From contig CM065890.1 of NCBI GenBank assembly GCA_033439255.1, positions 1,674,001 through 1,738,000 of the forward strand: DNA of 64,000 bases, in the 5' to 3' direction. This stretch comes from Hericium rajendrae (Eukaryota; Basidiomycota; Agaricomycetes; Russulales; Hericiaceae). Below, piece after piece: positions 42,002 through 52,917 of the stretch (position 1 is its first letter; the number at the start of each line of letters is the position of its first letter). The translations under genes were made by a program, and so were the position numbers. The notes beneath the pieces are model-generated. The model saw nothing but the letters and a program-made list of their open reading frames with translations, was not told the DNA's origin and ran no database searches.

Positions 42002-42592
42002 TGTTATATACCGTCGTCAACGATATATCATTGACGCTGAGGCGCTGAACAGTGTATCTCAATCAGTGCGCCGAGCCACGTTGATGGCCTGGGAGGACCG
42101 GTGACTGATCACAATTGCCCTTCCAATGGATTGCGAAGTCGAGAGGCTTTGTACTGGCGTTGTTTCTAAGATGCATGAATGAAGTTCAATATATGACTGC
42201 ATGGTATAAGAGTTCACAGCATCAGATTCAGAATAGTGATCAGAGTCGAATCTGAAGCGGTTCAGCGTCTGACGGTCGTCGAGGATGGCCGCTGGCGGTG
42301 GCGAGCGTGAGAATAACATCCCCCTCAGTGCCGCGCCAAACCGACGTCCTCCCTTTGTCACCGACCACCACCATAGATATCGTCGCTGCCAGACTCTCGA
42401 GTCTCAACCCACCGAATTGTATATTTCATGCGCCCATTCTGTTTCTGTGATGTAACACTCACTTTCGCGATAGAAGTCTACCGGTTCCAGCGCATTCCGT
42501 ACACCTGAGTCGCCCATATTAGAAAGCGAGACGGGCCCCGGCGAGCCTGCTCCTAGTCTTGTTTGCGTCTGACCTGCTCCCGCGCGAGCTTA
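42002..42592. other. Divergent intergenic region
   Basis: 591 bases between F-box copy B (-) and the TFIIE-alpha gene (+); it presumably holds both promoters. No gene is seen. Confidence 0.5.
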
Positions 42593-44486
42593 ATGATCAC
42601 CGAGGACGATAAAGCCGCACTCCGCCTTCTTGTGCAGCATGTTACCCGTGCTTTCTATGAGCCCAAGTTCATTGTCGTCATGGACCAGATGGCCCGGCAT
42701 CAAGTGTAAGTGTCTCCCTTTTCTGGATCGGGGCATACGAGGAGGGGCTATAGATGGCCGGGAGGGTGTGCCAGACGGCTTTTACGCTTATATGCGGTTT
42801 CTGTTCTGGATCTTGACCGTGTCGCACACAGGCTGAAGGACGACGACCTCGCCGGACGAATGGGTCTGCAGTTGAAGGAGCTGAATAAGCTCATGGCCGT
42901 GCTCGAGAAAGACAGGCTAATACAAGTGTATGTGCCTAAGTTCTCGGTGAAGCGAATTTTTACCAATACGAATGTCTGGCAGACACCGTCAGAACGAGCT
43001 CAAGGAGGGCGCGCAGCGCTCCGTGGGTAGACAGTACTTCTACGTCGATTTCCAGCATTTCTGCAATGTCGTCAAGTGGCGCCTGGCCGAGATGCGGCGG
43101 ATCATCGACTCGGGGCTCCGTAACGTGAGTATCGCGCACGTTACAAACCATGATAGTATCTTATTGCCCCTCAGGAGCTTGACAACAAGGGCTACGTTTG
43201 CCCGCAATGCGGCAAGGCATTCTCGCCACTCGAAGTGGATAAGCTTATCGACTTCATGCGTGGAGTATTCATATGCGACGTCTGCCACGGCGAGCTCGTG
43301 GACAACGAAAATGCGGAGAACGTGAGGGGCAGCCAGGACCGGATGCAGCGGTTCAATTACCAGATGCGCTTCATCCGCGAGGGCCTGCGCAGGAGCGAAG
43401 AAATGGTACTCCCCGCGTAAGTAAACTTGCAGTTCGCTCTGTACTGCCATTCACCGATTGCTCCTTAGATTCGATGTGGTGCAATTCATCCACAGGAACT
43501 TCGCGCTCGAGGCTGCGAAACGGGAGGGCGCCGAGCCAGGCCAGGGCCTGAAAGTCGCTGGCATGCACGGCGAGAAGAGATTGGACGAGGGCGTCGGCAT
43601 CGTGCTCACGACAGACAAGGACGAAGAGACACTCCGCCGCGAGCGCGACGCCGAGGCGGCGGCAAAGCGCCAGCAAAACGTGATGCCGACCTGGCATTTG
43701 AAGAGCACGATCACGGGCGACCTCACTGCGCTGGGGCTGAAGTCCCAGCCCGTGCCGAGCGGCTCGCAGGTTGGAGCCGTGCAGGCGGGTGCGTTCGACG
43801 AGAGCTTGAAGGGCTTGGGCGTCGTGGGTCCTTCCATGTCGTCGACGAGGCTGAACGTGCACCAAGAACAGAGCGTCGATATGGCGGTCGAGGATGTGAA
43901 GCCGCGTGTTGGGGATGGGCATGAGCCCGACTGTGAGTACCACCGACACGGTATTGGTCCTGTCACCGCATAATCACACCTTCCATTTGACAGATTACGA
44001 TGAGTATTACGCATCGCTGGCAGCCTCGGCCACACCATCAGCACGACTCACCCCGTCTGGGGACTTTGCATATGGCGCCGAGGACTTCGAGGAGGAGCGG
44101 AAACCAAATATCGAGTATCTTGATACGCTGAACGAATATAGAAAACGCTCGCGGTCGCACGAGGAAGAAGGCTACGTCGAGCGGAAGATCGCGAAGATGG
44201 ACGGAATAGAGGGTGCGATCGGTGCCACAGAGGCCTTCGTGCCAGGGGAATCTGTCAGTGTAGCGTTTGAATCAAACAGGGTCACTGCCAGTGTCATTCC
44301 TGCGGCCGAAGATCCCATGATACTTGGTGCGCATACAGTCTTCCCTGTGATGTGCGTTGCTGACAGATTTTTCTGAACAGTCAATGGCCAACCGATACCG
44401 TTCTCACAAATTACCGAGGAGCATCAGGAGCTGATGACGCCCGAGGAGTACACTGCATATTTCGATGTGTACCAGGCACAGTCGTA
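42593..44486 (+). CDS. TFA1: TFIIE alpha subunit
   Basis: General transcription factor IIE large subunit, which recruits TFIIH to the RNA polymerase II pre-initiation complex. Seven exons: 42593-42705, 42832-42927, 42983-43124, 43175-43416, 43469-43932, 43994-44336, 44381-44486; 501 codons, exact frame. The winged-helix domain: LLVQHVTRAFYEPKFIVVMD, DDLAGRMGLQLKELNKLMAVL. Then the conserved YFYVDFQHFCNVVKWRLAEM and the zinc ribbon YVCPQCGKAFSPLEVDKLID...FICDVCHGELV (CxxC x about 24 CxxC). The acidic/Ser-rich C-terminal half includes YDEYYASLA and ends ITEEHQELMTPEEYTAYFDV. The length fits fungal TFA1 proteins. It is single copy, undamaged and lies at the edge of the F-box block. Confidence 0.94.
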
Positions 44487-44853
44487 GGCGGGCACCCCTC
44501 CCCGCAATGAAGGCTTATATTGCAGCGGTACCGCAACGTTGTCACGATAGGATCTGGGGAGATGATGGCTTGATTGAGCAGTGTTCGGCGGTACAATTAT
44601 ATGTATCGTTACAATAGACAACAACAAAATAATGCGTATAATGTCCGAGGAGCGATGTGTTGGATATTCGGTTCGATACGAGCATCAGGCGTCAGGCTGT
44701 GCCGGCGGTGCATGTCAAGAAAATCTTGTCCTCTTCTTGGGTCTTCTTGTCGGTGATAAACGGCAGCCAGAATGGCGCATGAAGATCTGCTGCGCAGTAC
44801 GTCAATCGGATGCTGAAGGCATAGCAGGAACATGCGCACCGTCATGGAACGCG
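44487..44853. other. Convergent intergenic region
   Basis: 367 bases between the TFIIE-alpha stop (+) and the PIG-L stop (-). It holds two 3' flanks; no gene is seen. Confidence 0.5.
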
Positions 44854-45873
44854 TCAGACGTCGGCGGGAATCTCCACCCACTCGTTCACCCACATGTAGC
44901 GCGAGAACAGCACGTAGAGCCACCTGTACCACACCAGCTGGCTGCGGTGCTGGAGCATCGCGTGCACCGCTGTCAGATACTGCCGCATCCCCGCCACGAA
45001 GACCGGCATGCCGGGCAGCCGTGTTGCGTATGGGCAGTTGTATGCGTTCGAGCGCGCGTCACAGTGCGAGAGGACGCCGTCGAGCTTGGCGAGAAGCGGC
45101 GCGGTGGGTCCGATGTACTTCGCGGGGGTAGGCACGGAGGTCAGCGCGTAGGCAGTGCGCAGCGGCTCTTCTCGCGAGAGATTGGAGAGCAGATACGAGA
45201 CGCCGTAGTATAGGGATACGTGGTTCGGATGCGATGAGACGCCATGCTTATCGAAGGTTAAGATCTGCGAGGCAAGGTCACATACGGTTGGGAATTTGTC
45301 GCATACAATGGGACAACTATTTACCGTGGTGATGTGATTTTCGAGGACGAATGGCCGTACTATGTCTGCTATGAGGCTGGTGTTCCACTTTTCGGTGAAG
45401 TTGTCCTGCAGCCCACTATATGCGCCGAATTAACAGGTTTATTGCGACCACAGTATACACACGACTTACTCAACATCTAGCACCCAACGTTGCTTTTCAC
45501 CGATTCCAAGCACGTCGAGACTTCTCTCAAACTCGATTCGACGGGTATCTCCTAAGCTGTCCGCGTTCCCGACAGAGAGGCAGAGCGAAAAGACCTCCGC
45601 TTTGGATAGGGGAGACGCATCCTGACCGTGTCGTTTGGATGAATCATGACTATTCTGACGCGTAAAAGGGACCAGAGATGTTATAGTCGGTCCAAAAAAC
45701 ATGCATTCGTCGTCGGGGTGTGCTGTAAGTAGTAGAATTCTAGGAGCCCTCTGTATGCTTTTATGTCTGAGGATGACACTGACGTCCTTGCACCACGGCG
45801 AAGTGAAAAGTAAGGAGATCAATGGCAGCAGAAAGAAGCCGAAAGTTACGCGATTTGCATACGTCGGGGCCAT
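44854..45873 (-). CDS. GPI12: PIG-L-type N-acetylglucosaminyl-phosphatidylinositol deacetylase
   Basis: Zinc-dependent deacetylase of the PIG-L/GPI12 family, which acts on GlcNAc-PI at the ER in the second step of GPI-anchor synthesis. Three exons: 45873-45470, 45415-45325, 45264-44854; 301 codons. The N-terminal hydrophobic segment VTFGFFLLPLISLLF would anchor it in the ER membrane. The metal/catalytic motif is LLTAHPDDECMFFGPTI. Then FSLCLSVGNADSLGDTRRIE, ERSLDVLGI, VRPFVLENHIT, ILTFDKHGVSSHPNH (second conserved His motif, H-x-x-H-x-x-H-like) and VSLYYGV. A 20-odd residue insertion (RQNSHDSSKRHGQDASPLSK) between the first two motifs is unusual; it keeps the frame and could be an unspliced mini-intron. 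The ATG at 45873 precedes the hydrophobic segment. Confidence 0.9.
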
Positions 45874-46288
45874 CGTTGTAGGCTTTCGAGGAAACTTGAA
45901 GACAAGAGGCAAGTGCAGGAGGGGAAGCTGGTCAAGTCGTAAAAACTCGGAACCCGGCGAGCGCTAACTTTCCGACGCGACGCGTTTTCGCCGTCACGTT
46001 CTACCGAACCGGCCAATTTACGATATATTCAACAAAAACAAGAATAGAAGTCGTTTCAGATGAGACATATTAGAGTCTATAGTAGATGTGGGAAATAAAT
46101 AGTAATAATTCCGTGACCGGGGCCAAATCTAGAGTCTAGAGCTATTTGATACACTGCTGGGGAGAATCGATAGCATGTATAAGTCCCTATAACAGAAAGT
46201 TAGCAAGATCTGACCCGTGCTCAGAACTATTTCAAGGCAGAAAGAAATCTAAGTATTAGGTGAAACTTCTAGAGGGGGTTTTTGGTAA
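45874..46288. other. Intergenic region
   Basis: 415 bases, AT-richer than the flanking genes. Upstream side of the PIG-L gene and 3' flank of the zinc-cluster gene (both -). No gene is seen. Confidence 0.5.
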
Positions 46289-49087
46289 TTATCCATCGAA
46301 CGGACAAGGGTTGGGCCAGATTTCACCTGTCATGCTGTACGAATAGCCGGAGCTTGGACCCGCCAGCGACGTCTCTGCTTCCTGGAATCCGGCAAAGCTG
46401 TAGTCACCGAAAGATCCATCAGAGGCGGAGTTGTTGTAAACGGCATCGGGCGCAGCGGACGTAAACGCAGATCCGTCAGGGAGGGAGAAGAACTGAACAT
46501 GTGGGTGCGGAGCAGGATAGACAGACGCATATGATCCATTAGATGTGTCGCCGTGTTCCCAGGACTGGCCATTGAGATGGGAGCTTGGAATGAACGTCGC
46601 TGCCGTATCGCCTTCCTGGGATGAAGGAATGAAAGAAGCGTCCGTCGCCTGATCATCCCCATAGGTCTGCTGAAGCTGGAAGTGGTAGAAGGACCCTGCA
46701 GGGTATGGTGCTGCATCCATTTGGACAGCCACATGCCTGAATTCGACCTGCTCTCGAAGGAAGTCCGACAAAGTCTGTGCCATGACGACGGCGCCTTCCC
46801 AAGACTCGCCTATTTCTCCCAAGAACTTGACACACTTCTCGGCATGATCGACAGATGTGCGGTACGCGGTTGGTGCGGCCCTAGACTTCGACATAGTCTG
46901 AATGGCCGAAAGAACGAAGATTGTTCCAGCACAGGCGAGAATCTGAACGACAGCCATTGGGACGTATCGGAGTGTGTACAGCTCTCGCCAGACCCGGACC
47001 AGCGATAGGATAGCGACGGCGCTCTTTTGACAGATCTGAAGAATATATTTCAGTTAAGATTAAGGGGCATGATAGTGCAAACTCGTTACCTTCAGGTGCT
47101 CGTCCTGGAGAAGATTGTCGGAGGATACGCAGAATGGTCGATGCAAGATGACAGTCAGGCAGTGATACGACATCTGTACCATGAGGCGATGTGGCAATGC
47201 TTTGCTCGAAGTAGTAGACTTCAGTTCGACGTCTTCCGGCAGATCCTGCTTCCATTTGGCGAGCTGCAGACTAAAAGGGTTTGTTCATCAGCTTAGAAAT
47301 ATGATCTTCGTTGTGACACACGCACTCCATTTTGCTCAATATGTTGTCGGTCGCCTCAGGGCTCAGCTGAGTGCGGGACAATTTATTTCTGAGAACCGAT
47401 CAGTCTCACTTGCATCATTTACTAAAAGAAAATCAAAACTCACACCACGCCGATGACGTGCCGCCCGATCTGCGCGAGCTGGCACATCGCCACGAAGGTA
47501 TCTGCCAGAGATCCCGAGTTGGCGTTGCGATAGGCTGTCTCATGGTAAGCCGGAAGCATGTCGAACGAAGCCGGAGCATGGAAGTCGTAGCCAGGGGCAC
47601 GATCTCCAGGAGCAGGAAGACAAAACTCTCGACCGACGTAAAGGGACCAAAAGATGTCCTAGAGAACGTGTGAAAAGCAATGGAAGAGCTAATGCTATCG
47701 CTACGTACCAAAATTGTCATATTCCAATACAGCCAGTTGCGGTCGCGCATCTCGCTCTCTGACAGCTTCCCTTTCTCCACGCAATCCGAGCAGTCAACAT
47801 CCAAGCCGACTGATCTCGTGGTAAGTGGCATTTGTTTATCGGCGCAAAATGGAAACTCACGGGCTTGCGACATCCGAGCGCTGATGCCTGTCCGACATCG
47901 TCAGCAAAGCGGATCAACGTAAAGGTATACTAGGAAACCGACCAAAATACATGTAGCCCAATTGGTGATCTCCTTGGGTTGAATGAAACGTTGCAATAAA
48001 TGACAGCGCCATCACCGCACTCAACTTTGGTCGGGAACATTCTTCCTCGAAGTATCGCTTGGCTTCGGCGGCAAAGACCCTTCTTGTCGTAATATGCTTC
48101 AACGCCGGGTCGTTGGAGAAGGCCAGGGCCAAGGAGATTACTGCATTATGGAGCATCGGGGAATAATGAGAGGTACGCGGTGCCTCAGAATGCGAAACAC
48201 TGAGGACTTTATACATATCCCGCAGAAAGAACACTGCGATTACGTCCGAGCGCCAAGACGTGAAGAATCTCAAAAAGAGATCTAGAGTTCTGAAAAGGCT
48301 AAGATTTTTCTGGGACTTGCGTTGAACATTATGCGTACTTATCGTGCTCTGCCCGAGATAGACGGGTGTTCTTCGGAAGGTAACGAGCCCAGTCGAAGGT
48401 AGAAGGCGTCTCACCATCCAGACGCAATGGCATAGGAATCATTTCGTCCTGGCTGTCCATGGAGCTCATCCTGCTGTGAGGCGCCCTTCGTAATCTGAAG
48501 AATGATGTCGGGCCGTATAACTGAATATCGTCGTTCTCCAGCTTCGGAAGAATTAGTCGAGATCTCTGCACTGCAAAGGAGAACGCACGTGCAAAAGCTC
48601 CGTCGGCGCACAAAGACGCTCCATATCAGAGACTTCTTCCGCCTTCACGATATTGACGCTGAATGTAGGCGGCACTGACTCAAAGCTATGGGCCGATTGC
48701 GTTGGCGACTGCGTTGCCACGGAAGAAGGCGCCGGGCTTCCATAGGATAGGCCATCCAGACCGGAGGCTCTAATGTATGACTCGAGTGCCTTGACTCGCT
48801 TCTCGAGCGTCTCAACATAGTGCGGGGAAAGAGGTTTCTTATCTTCTGCCGAGTCTCTGGAGCACTACGCGAGATTCAGTAAATGAAGACTGAGTAGGCA
48901 TGGCCTGCACTCACGTCCTTTCCCGCACTCATGCAGGGAGCACAAGTGGGCATATTACTGTCGCATTTGATCTTCCTGTTTGCACAAAGACAGGTTCAGC
49001 AAGACTGGAAGGGTAAATGCAGGTAAAGCCTTCCCTCCTTCGACAATAATTGCACGCCCTTTGCGTGTACGTTCCACGCCGAGACAT
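46289..49087 (-). CDS. Zn2Cys6 transcription factor with fungal_trans domain
   Basis: Fungal-specific regulator. The DNA-binding domain is split by the first intron: exon 1 (49087-49035) gives MSRRGTYTQRACNYCRRR and exon 2 (from 48975) KIKCDSNMPTCAPCMSAGKD, together the C6 zinc cluster. A linker follows (YVETLEKRVKALESYI, a coiled-coil-like dimerisation helix). The middle region has FRLRRAPHSRMSSMDSQDE and DWARYLPKNTRLSRAEHDKY. The fungal_trans domain has LLDLFLRFFTSW, HSEAPRTSHYSPMLHNAVIS, HSTQGDHQLGYMYFG, LGLDVDCSDC and RDRNWLYWNMTI. The C-terminal tail is Ser/Gly/Tyr-rich. The 3' end reads GEIWPNPCPFDG. Oddity: the intron at 48976-49034 begins GGAAGG instead of GTAAGG, so the canonical donor is missing in the DNA-binding domain. 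At least six further introns. Confidence 0.85.
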
Positions 49088-50288
49088 TGTGTAGGTCAGA
49101 TCACAGAGGCTGGTCAACCGAAGAGAAGGAAAGACTGAATGATTCTCGAGAAAGAGCTCTTGACTTTAGACCGAACTGACCACCCTGTATTTATACGCGA
49201 CGACCTGATGTTCTTGTCCAGCAAAAGGCCAAGCGGAGCTGAGCACATGCTTTCGGGACAAGCCGTCAATGCGTCAAGAGAATCACTTATCGATTATACG
49301 GTGAAACATTGACGCTGTGGCTGTTCTGCCCTCGGGATAAGAACGGGACGCTGGAGAACTTGGAAGTTGATCAAAACGACGTATGCTCAATAAATTGCGT
49401 ACGCTCAATGAAATATTATGACACACCGTTCGGGGTCCCTTTTGTATAGTTGCTGATTTCGTCGCTTTGCTAGACAACCAATACCACGTGATGATATACT
49501 GCTAGGGGATCTCGCGAGATTTTCTCCTCGGAGGATGCTGGACAGTTGGCTCGGTCTATGCCGAGCTGAGTGCAAGGCCGCGGAGCATTCTGTATGAGGC
49601 ACCCACGTCATCAATAGTTCGCCCTGGACCCAAGTGTTTCGAATCTTGACATACCTGCATGGAAGCAAACGGGCACTTCCAATGGCAAAAGAGTCACGAC
49701 TCCGTCACCATGTGCAGAACGCACCGAAGGCATGTCGCGAGGGAGGGAACGCCGGATCAGATGACGAAGACAAGGTAGTCCTCATAGGGATGGACAGGTC
49801 AAAATGCTGGCTTCCAATTGCCCTTCTTCTGACTTGACTTCGCCAAGCAAGCTGTGTATCAGGGACCGACGACTCCAGGATTCAGGAAGTAAGCAGAAAT
49901 TATGGTTTCTAATTCGAGGCATAACTTGGCGCAAGTGAGATCTCGTAGACTGTTTTAGTGCCGTACAAGAAACCACAACGAGACGGGACAACTACCTGAT
50001 GCCGATCATTTGCGATCGTGGCAAAAAAAAAAGCGCCGCATAGCATAAGGCAAATCCGCTCTGTCTCAGTAGTGACTCGCGAAGTAAAGTCACGCGGCAC
50101 TCACTACAACCAGGGATATACCAAGGAAGGGTTATAACATATCCGTGACTCCACATATTGATACGCCTAGGCGACCTCCAGGAGTTAGCAGCAGTCTGGC
50201 AGAGAATGGATCTAACTTACCATCTGGGTGTGAGAAGACCATTGCCCAGTTTGTTAATTTGTGCGCATTGATATAACCAGTTTCGCGT
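49088..50288. other. Intergenic region, no gene seen
   Basis: 1.2 kb between two - strand genes. Short frames on both strands lack recognisable domains. A run of ten A occurs near 50022-50031. Confidence 0.5.
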
Positions 50289-52419
50289 TTAGAAGGTGGT
50301 GCGGTTGAAGTCGGCGTTCGGATAGTGTCCTTGGAGTTGCTCGACGGCCCACCAGGCAGGAGTGCCGTAGGTGACATGGCTGCTGAGACCTTTGGGCATG
50401 CCCGAGTGGAGAACAGCGAGCATACGACCATCGCCAGTGAAGATGAGCGAGCCAGAGTCGCCCTTTGCGGAAAAGTTGCCGGACGTCTGACTATAGTTGT
50501 AAACGGCCACTTCGATAGACTCTTTACCAAACTTGTCGCAAAGATACGCCTCCAGTCCGGAATAGCGTCCCACCGTAAAGTCGGTCGTATTGCCATCCTT
50601 CCCGACGATGTAAACGGGATCGCCATTGTCGTCGTAACAGTCGGGCGTAGCTAGGAGCTCGCGCTTAACAACACCCTGGATCCTGAGCAGGCCATTGGAG
50701 GGGAACTTGATCCCGGACGGATTGGTGTGATTAGGCCAGAACATATTCTTGAGTTCGTGCGAAGTAAATTTGTTTCCTGAAGGTTATTTTTTATGAGGCG
50801 AGATATATCTTCATGGGAGAGATGAGACAAAAACGCACCAAGTTGGACGACGTTGCCCTGGAAGAGATCCTTGAACTTCTGCGGGTCAAGCTCGACCGTG
50901 CCAATGTCCCGAGTGTAATGGCGATCGTCGACGTCGATGGAGACGCTGGGTGCCCAGTCAACGAAGCCGATGTTTCGACGCGCAATGTCGTTCCATTGAG
51001 TATTGACCTCCTTGAAGAACGCCTGAAGCCTGCGGTTGTCCCTGTTCACCTTGTCTAACTGACCTTTCTTAATCCGCAAGGCTTCCTCGTCCTCCTCCGC
51101 CTGCTCCTCGTCCTCGCTCTTCTCCTTGGCCTCCAGTCGTGCAATCTCCTCAGCCAAGCGGACGGCCTCAGCCACGTTCCCAGTGACCAAGGCTCTGATC
51201 TCGTCGGTGGAGCGCTGGAATCGACGGAATCCGCAGACTCGAACGAATTGGCGAGGTGCGCCACTGCCCATGAACTGGTAGTCCACGGTCGTATCCTGGC
51301 GGAGGACGTGCTTGCTGCTAACGGCGAGGACCCTGGCACTAGGCTCGCTATTCTTGGTCTTGTTCTCGTGGAAGAAGAAGGAGACGGTACCCTGAGCGTC
51401 CGCCTCCTCCCTCTCCTTCGTAGCGATCGGCATTCCCAGCACGGCTGTGAAGGGGCGACGGACGTAGTGGGTTGGGTTGGTTTCGTCGGCGACGCGCATA
51501 AGGGCCGGACCCAACAGCTTCTCCACGGAGCCCTCGTACCATTCGACAACAGCACCCTCGACCTTATGCTCCTTCAGAATATGGAGAATGTCGGGCGAAG
51601 CGTCACGGGCGTTCTCGGCGCTGGTGGTGTTGGGATGCGTGGCAATCCAGATGACAATCGGGCCTAGAGTCTTCTCCCCGTCCTCGTTGCGGGTAGAGAA
51701 GCGAGCTGTCTTGAGGGCAGAGTACTTAATGCCGCGTTTCTTGAATAAGGCAACCATCATCGGAGCAACGATATGCCAGACCGCGTTGAGCGGCGTTTCG
51801 AAGACTCCTTCGGCGGTCTTGACAGGGAGCTCAGACCACTTGGTGGTCCCAGGAGGAGGAACCGGGAAGGGATTCGACTCGAGATCGGAGCGGTAAAGAA
51901 GCTCAGGAGGGTCCATAGAGATACCATTCCAGTAATGAACCCTCTCGAAACCGGAGATAAGGTATGGGGCGACAACCGTAGCATCCGAAGCGATGCTAAG
52001 CTGAGAGAAGAGTGTCGAAACATCGCTCAAGGCGGGGGAGGTAGGGGTTTTGAGAGCTTCCTGTTGGGCCCAGAGGCTTTGACATTCCAACATAAATAAC
52101 GTCAACCCTAAACACAAAGTGGTAAGTGGGATAAATGCGGAAAGAAACTGAGAAACTCGCCTCCTAAAAGTCCGGGGTTTGCCCTCGTAGTCTTGATCGT
52201 CTGTTTGACGGACTCGAAAGCGCCTACAAGGGGGGGGGACGATAAGTGAGGGATAGACGTGCACAATGACTAAGGGACTCACTATCGCCCAGGAAGCCAG
52301 CCTTGGTCAAGTAGTCGTCGTCAAGTTGGATAACTTCTACAGAAAACGGCCAACGCTCGCAAGTGGAGAACAGACAAGATGAAAGACTGGCAGCACCCAC
52401 TCTTCTCATCTTCGTCCAT
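50289..52419 (-). CDS. GDSG serine-protease-like protein of an uncharacterised Agaricomycete family
   Basis: Resembles hypothetical proteins widespread in mushrooms. The N-terminal part includes VIQLDDDYLTKAGF and YWNGISMDPPELLYRSDLES. Then ETPLNAVWHIVAPMMVALF, GPIVIWIATHPNTTSAENA, ILHILKEHKVEGAVVEWYEG and NPTHYVRRPFTAVLGMPIAT. A trypsin-like (PA clan) pattern follows: His in VLAVSSKHVLR, an Asp-rich block FVDWAPSVSIDVDDRHYTRD, and the nucleophile motif GNFSAKGDSGSLIFTGDGRM. A charged coiled-coil (EEIARLEAKEKSEDEEQAEE) is inserted between them. The intron at 50777-50838 (GTGCGT...TTCAG) joins NVVQLG to NKFTSHELKNMF. The stop is at 50289-50291. Introns near the 5' end, and so the ATG at 52419, are less certain. 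Catalytic activity is inferred only from motif spacing; substrates are unknown. Confidence 0.7.
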
Positions 52420-52917
52420 GTTAGATATGTATGTTCACGCTAGTGGCAAGAGAGTGCAGGAAAATTCGTAGATGGGGATGAGACGCAAAGTGGTTTGGGG
52501 ATGACGATCGATGAGGAAACACGAAGAGGCTCCTCTCAACGGAACATCCCTACTATATCCCTACTTCTTCCCTTCGTATGTGACGACGTGCCAGAAGTAC
52601 TAACCAGATGTTCAATCAAATTTGAGAGATTTTGAAAGCATACGAGTGAGCCCGAAGCAGAATGTCAAAGTGCTCGGGCATGGCAGGCCGAGATGGTGTA
52701 CTACAGGAAGAGTGCGAAGCCGTGGTCTCGAGAGCGGGTACAAATCTAAGTACGTTAGATTGAGAGCCGCGCGTCCGCGGCACCGGCAAGTCGCCGGCAA
52801 TCAAACGCGTCAATTCCGACGCCACTACCGCGCTTCTATAAGATCTATATCATGCCGTAGCTTGCAGTACCCAATTCATACGCATCCAACGGTCAAGCAC
52901 CACCAGAGAACTACATC
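52420..52917. other. Divergent intergenic region
   Basis: 498 bases between the GDSG protein (-) and the aldehyde dehydrogenase (+). It contains a TATA-like element close to the latter. Confidence 0.5.
52837..52843 (+). promoter_or_regulatory. TATA-like element of the aldehyde dehydrogenase gene
   Basis: TATAAGA within TTCTATAAGATCTATAT, 75-81 bases upstream of the ATG at 52918; spacing fits a TATA box with a short leader. Confidence 0.45.
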
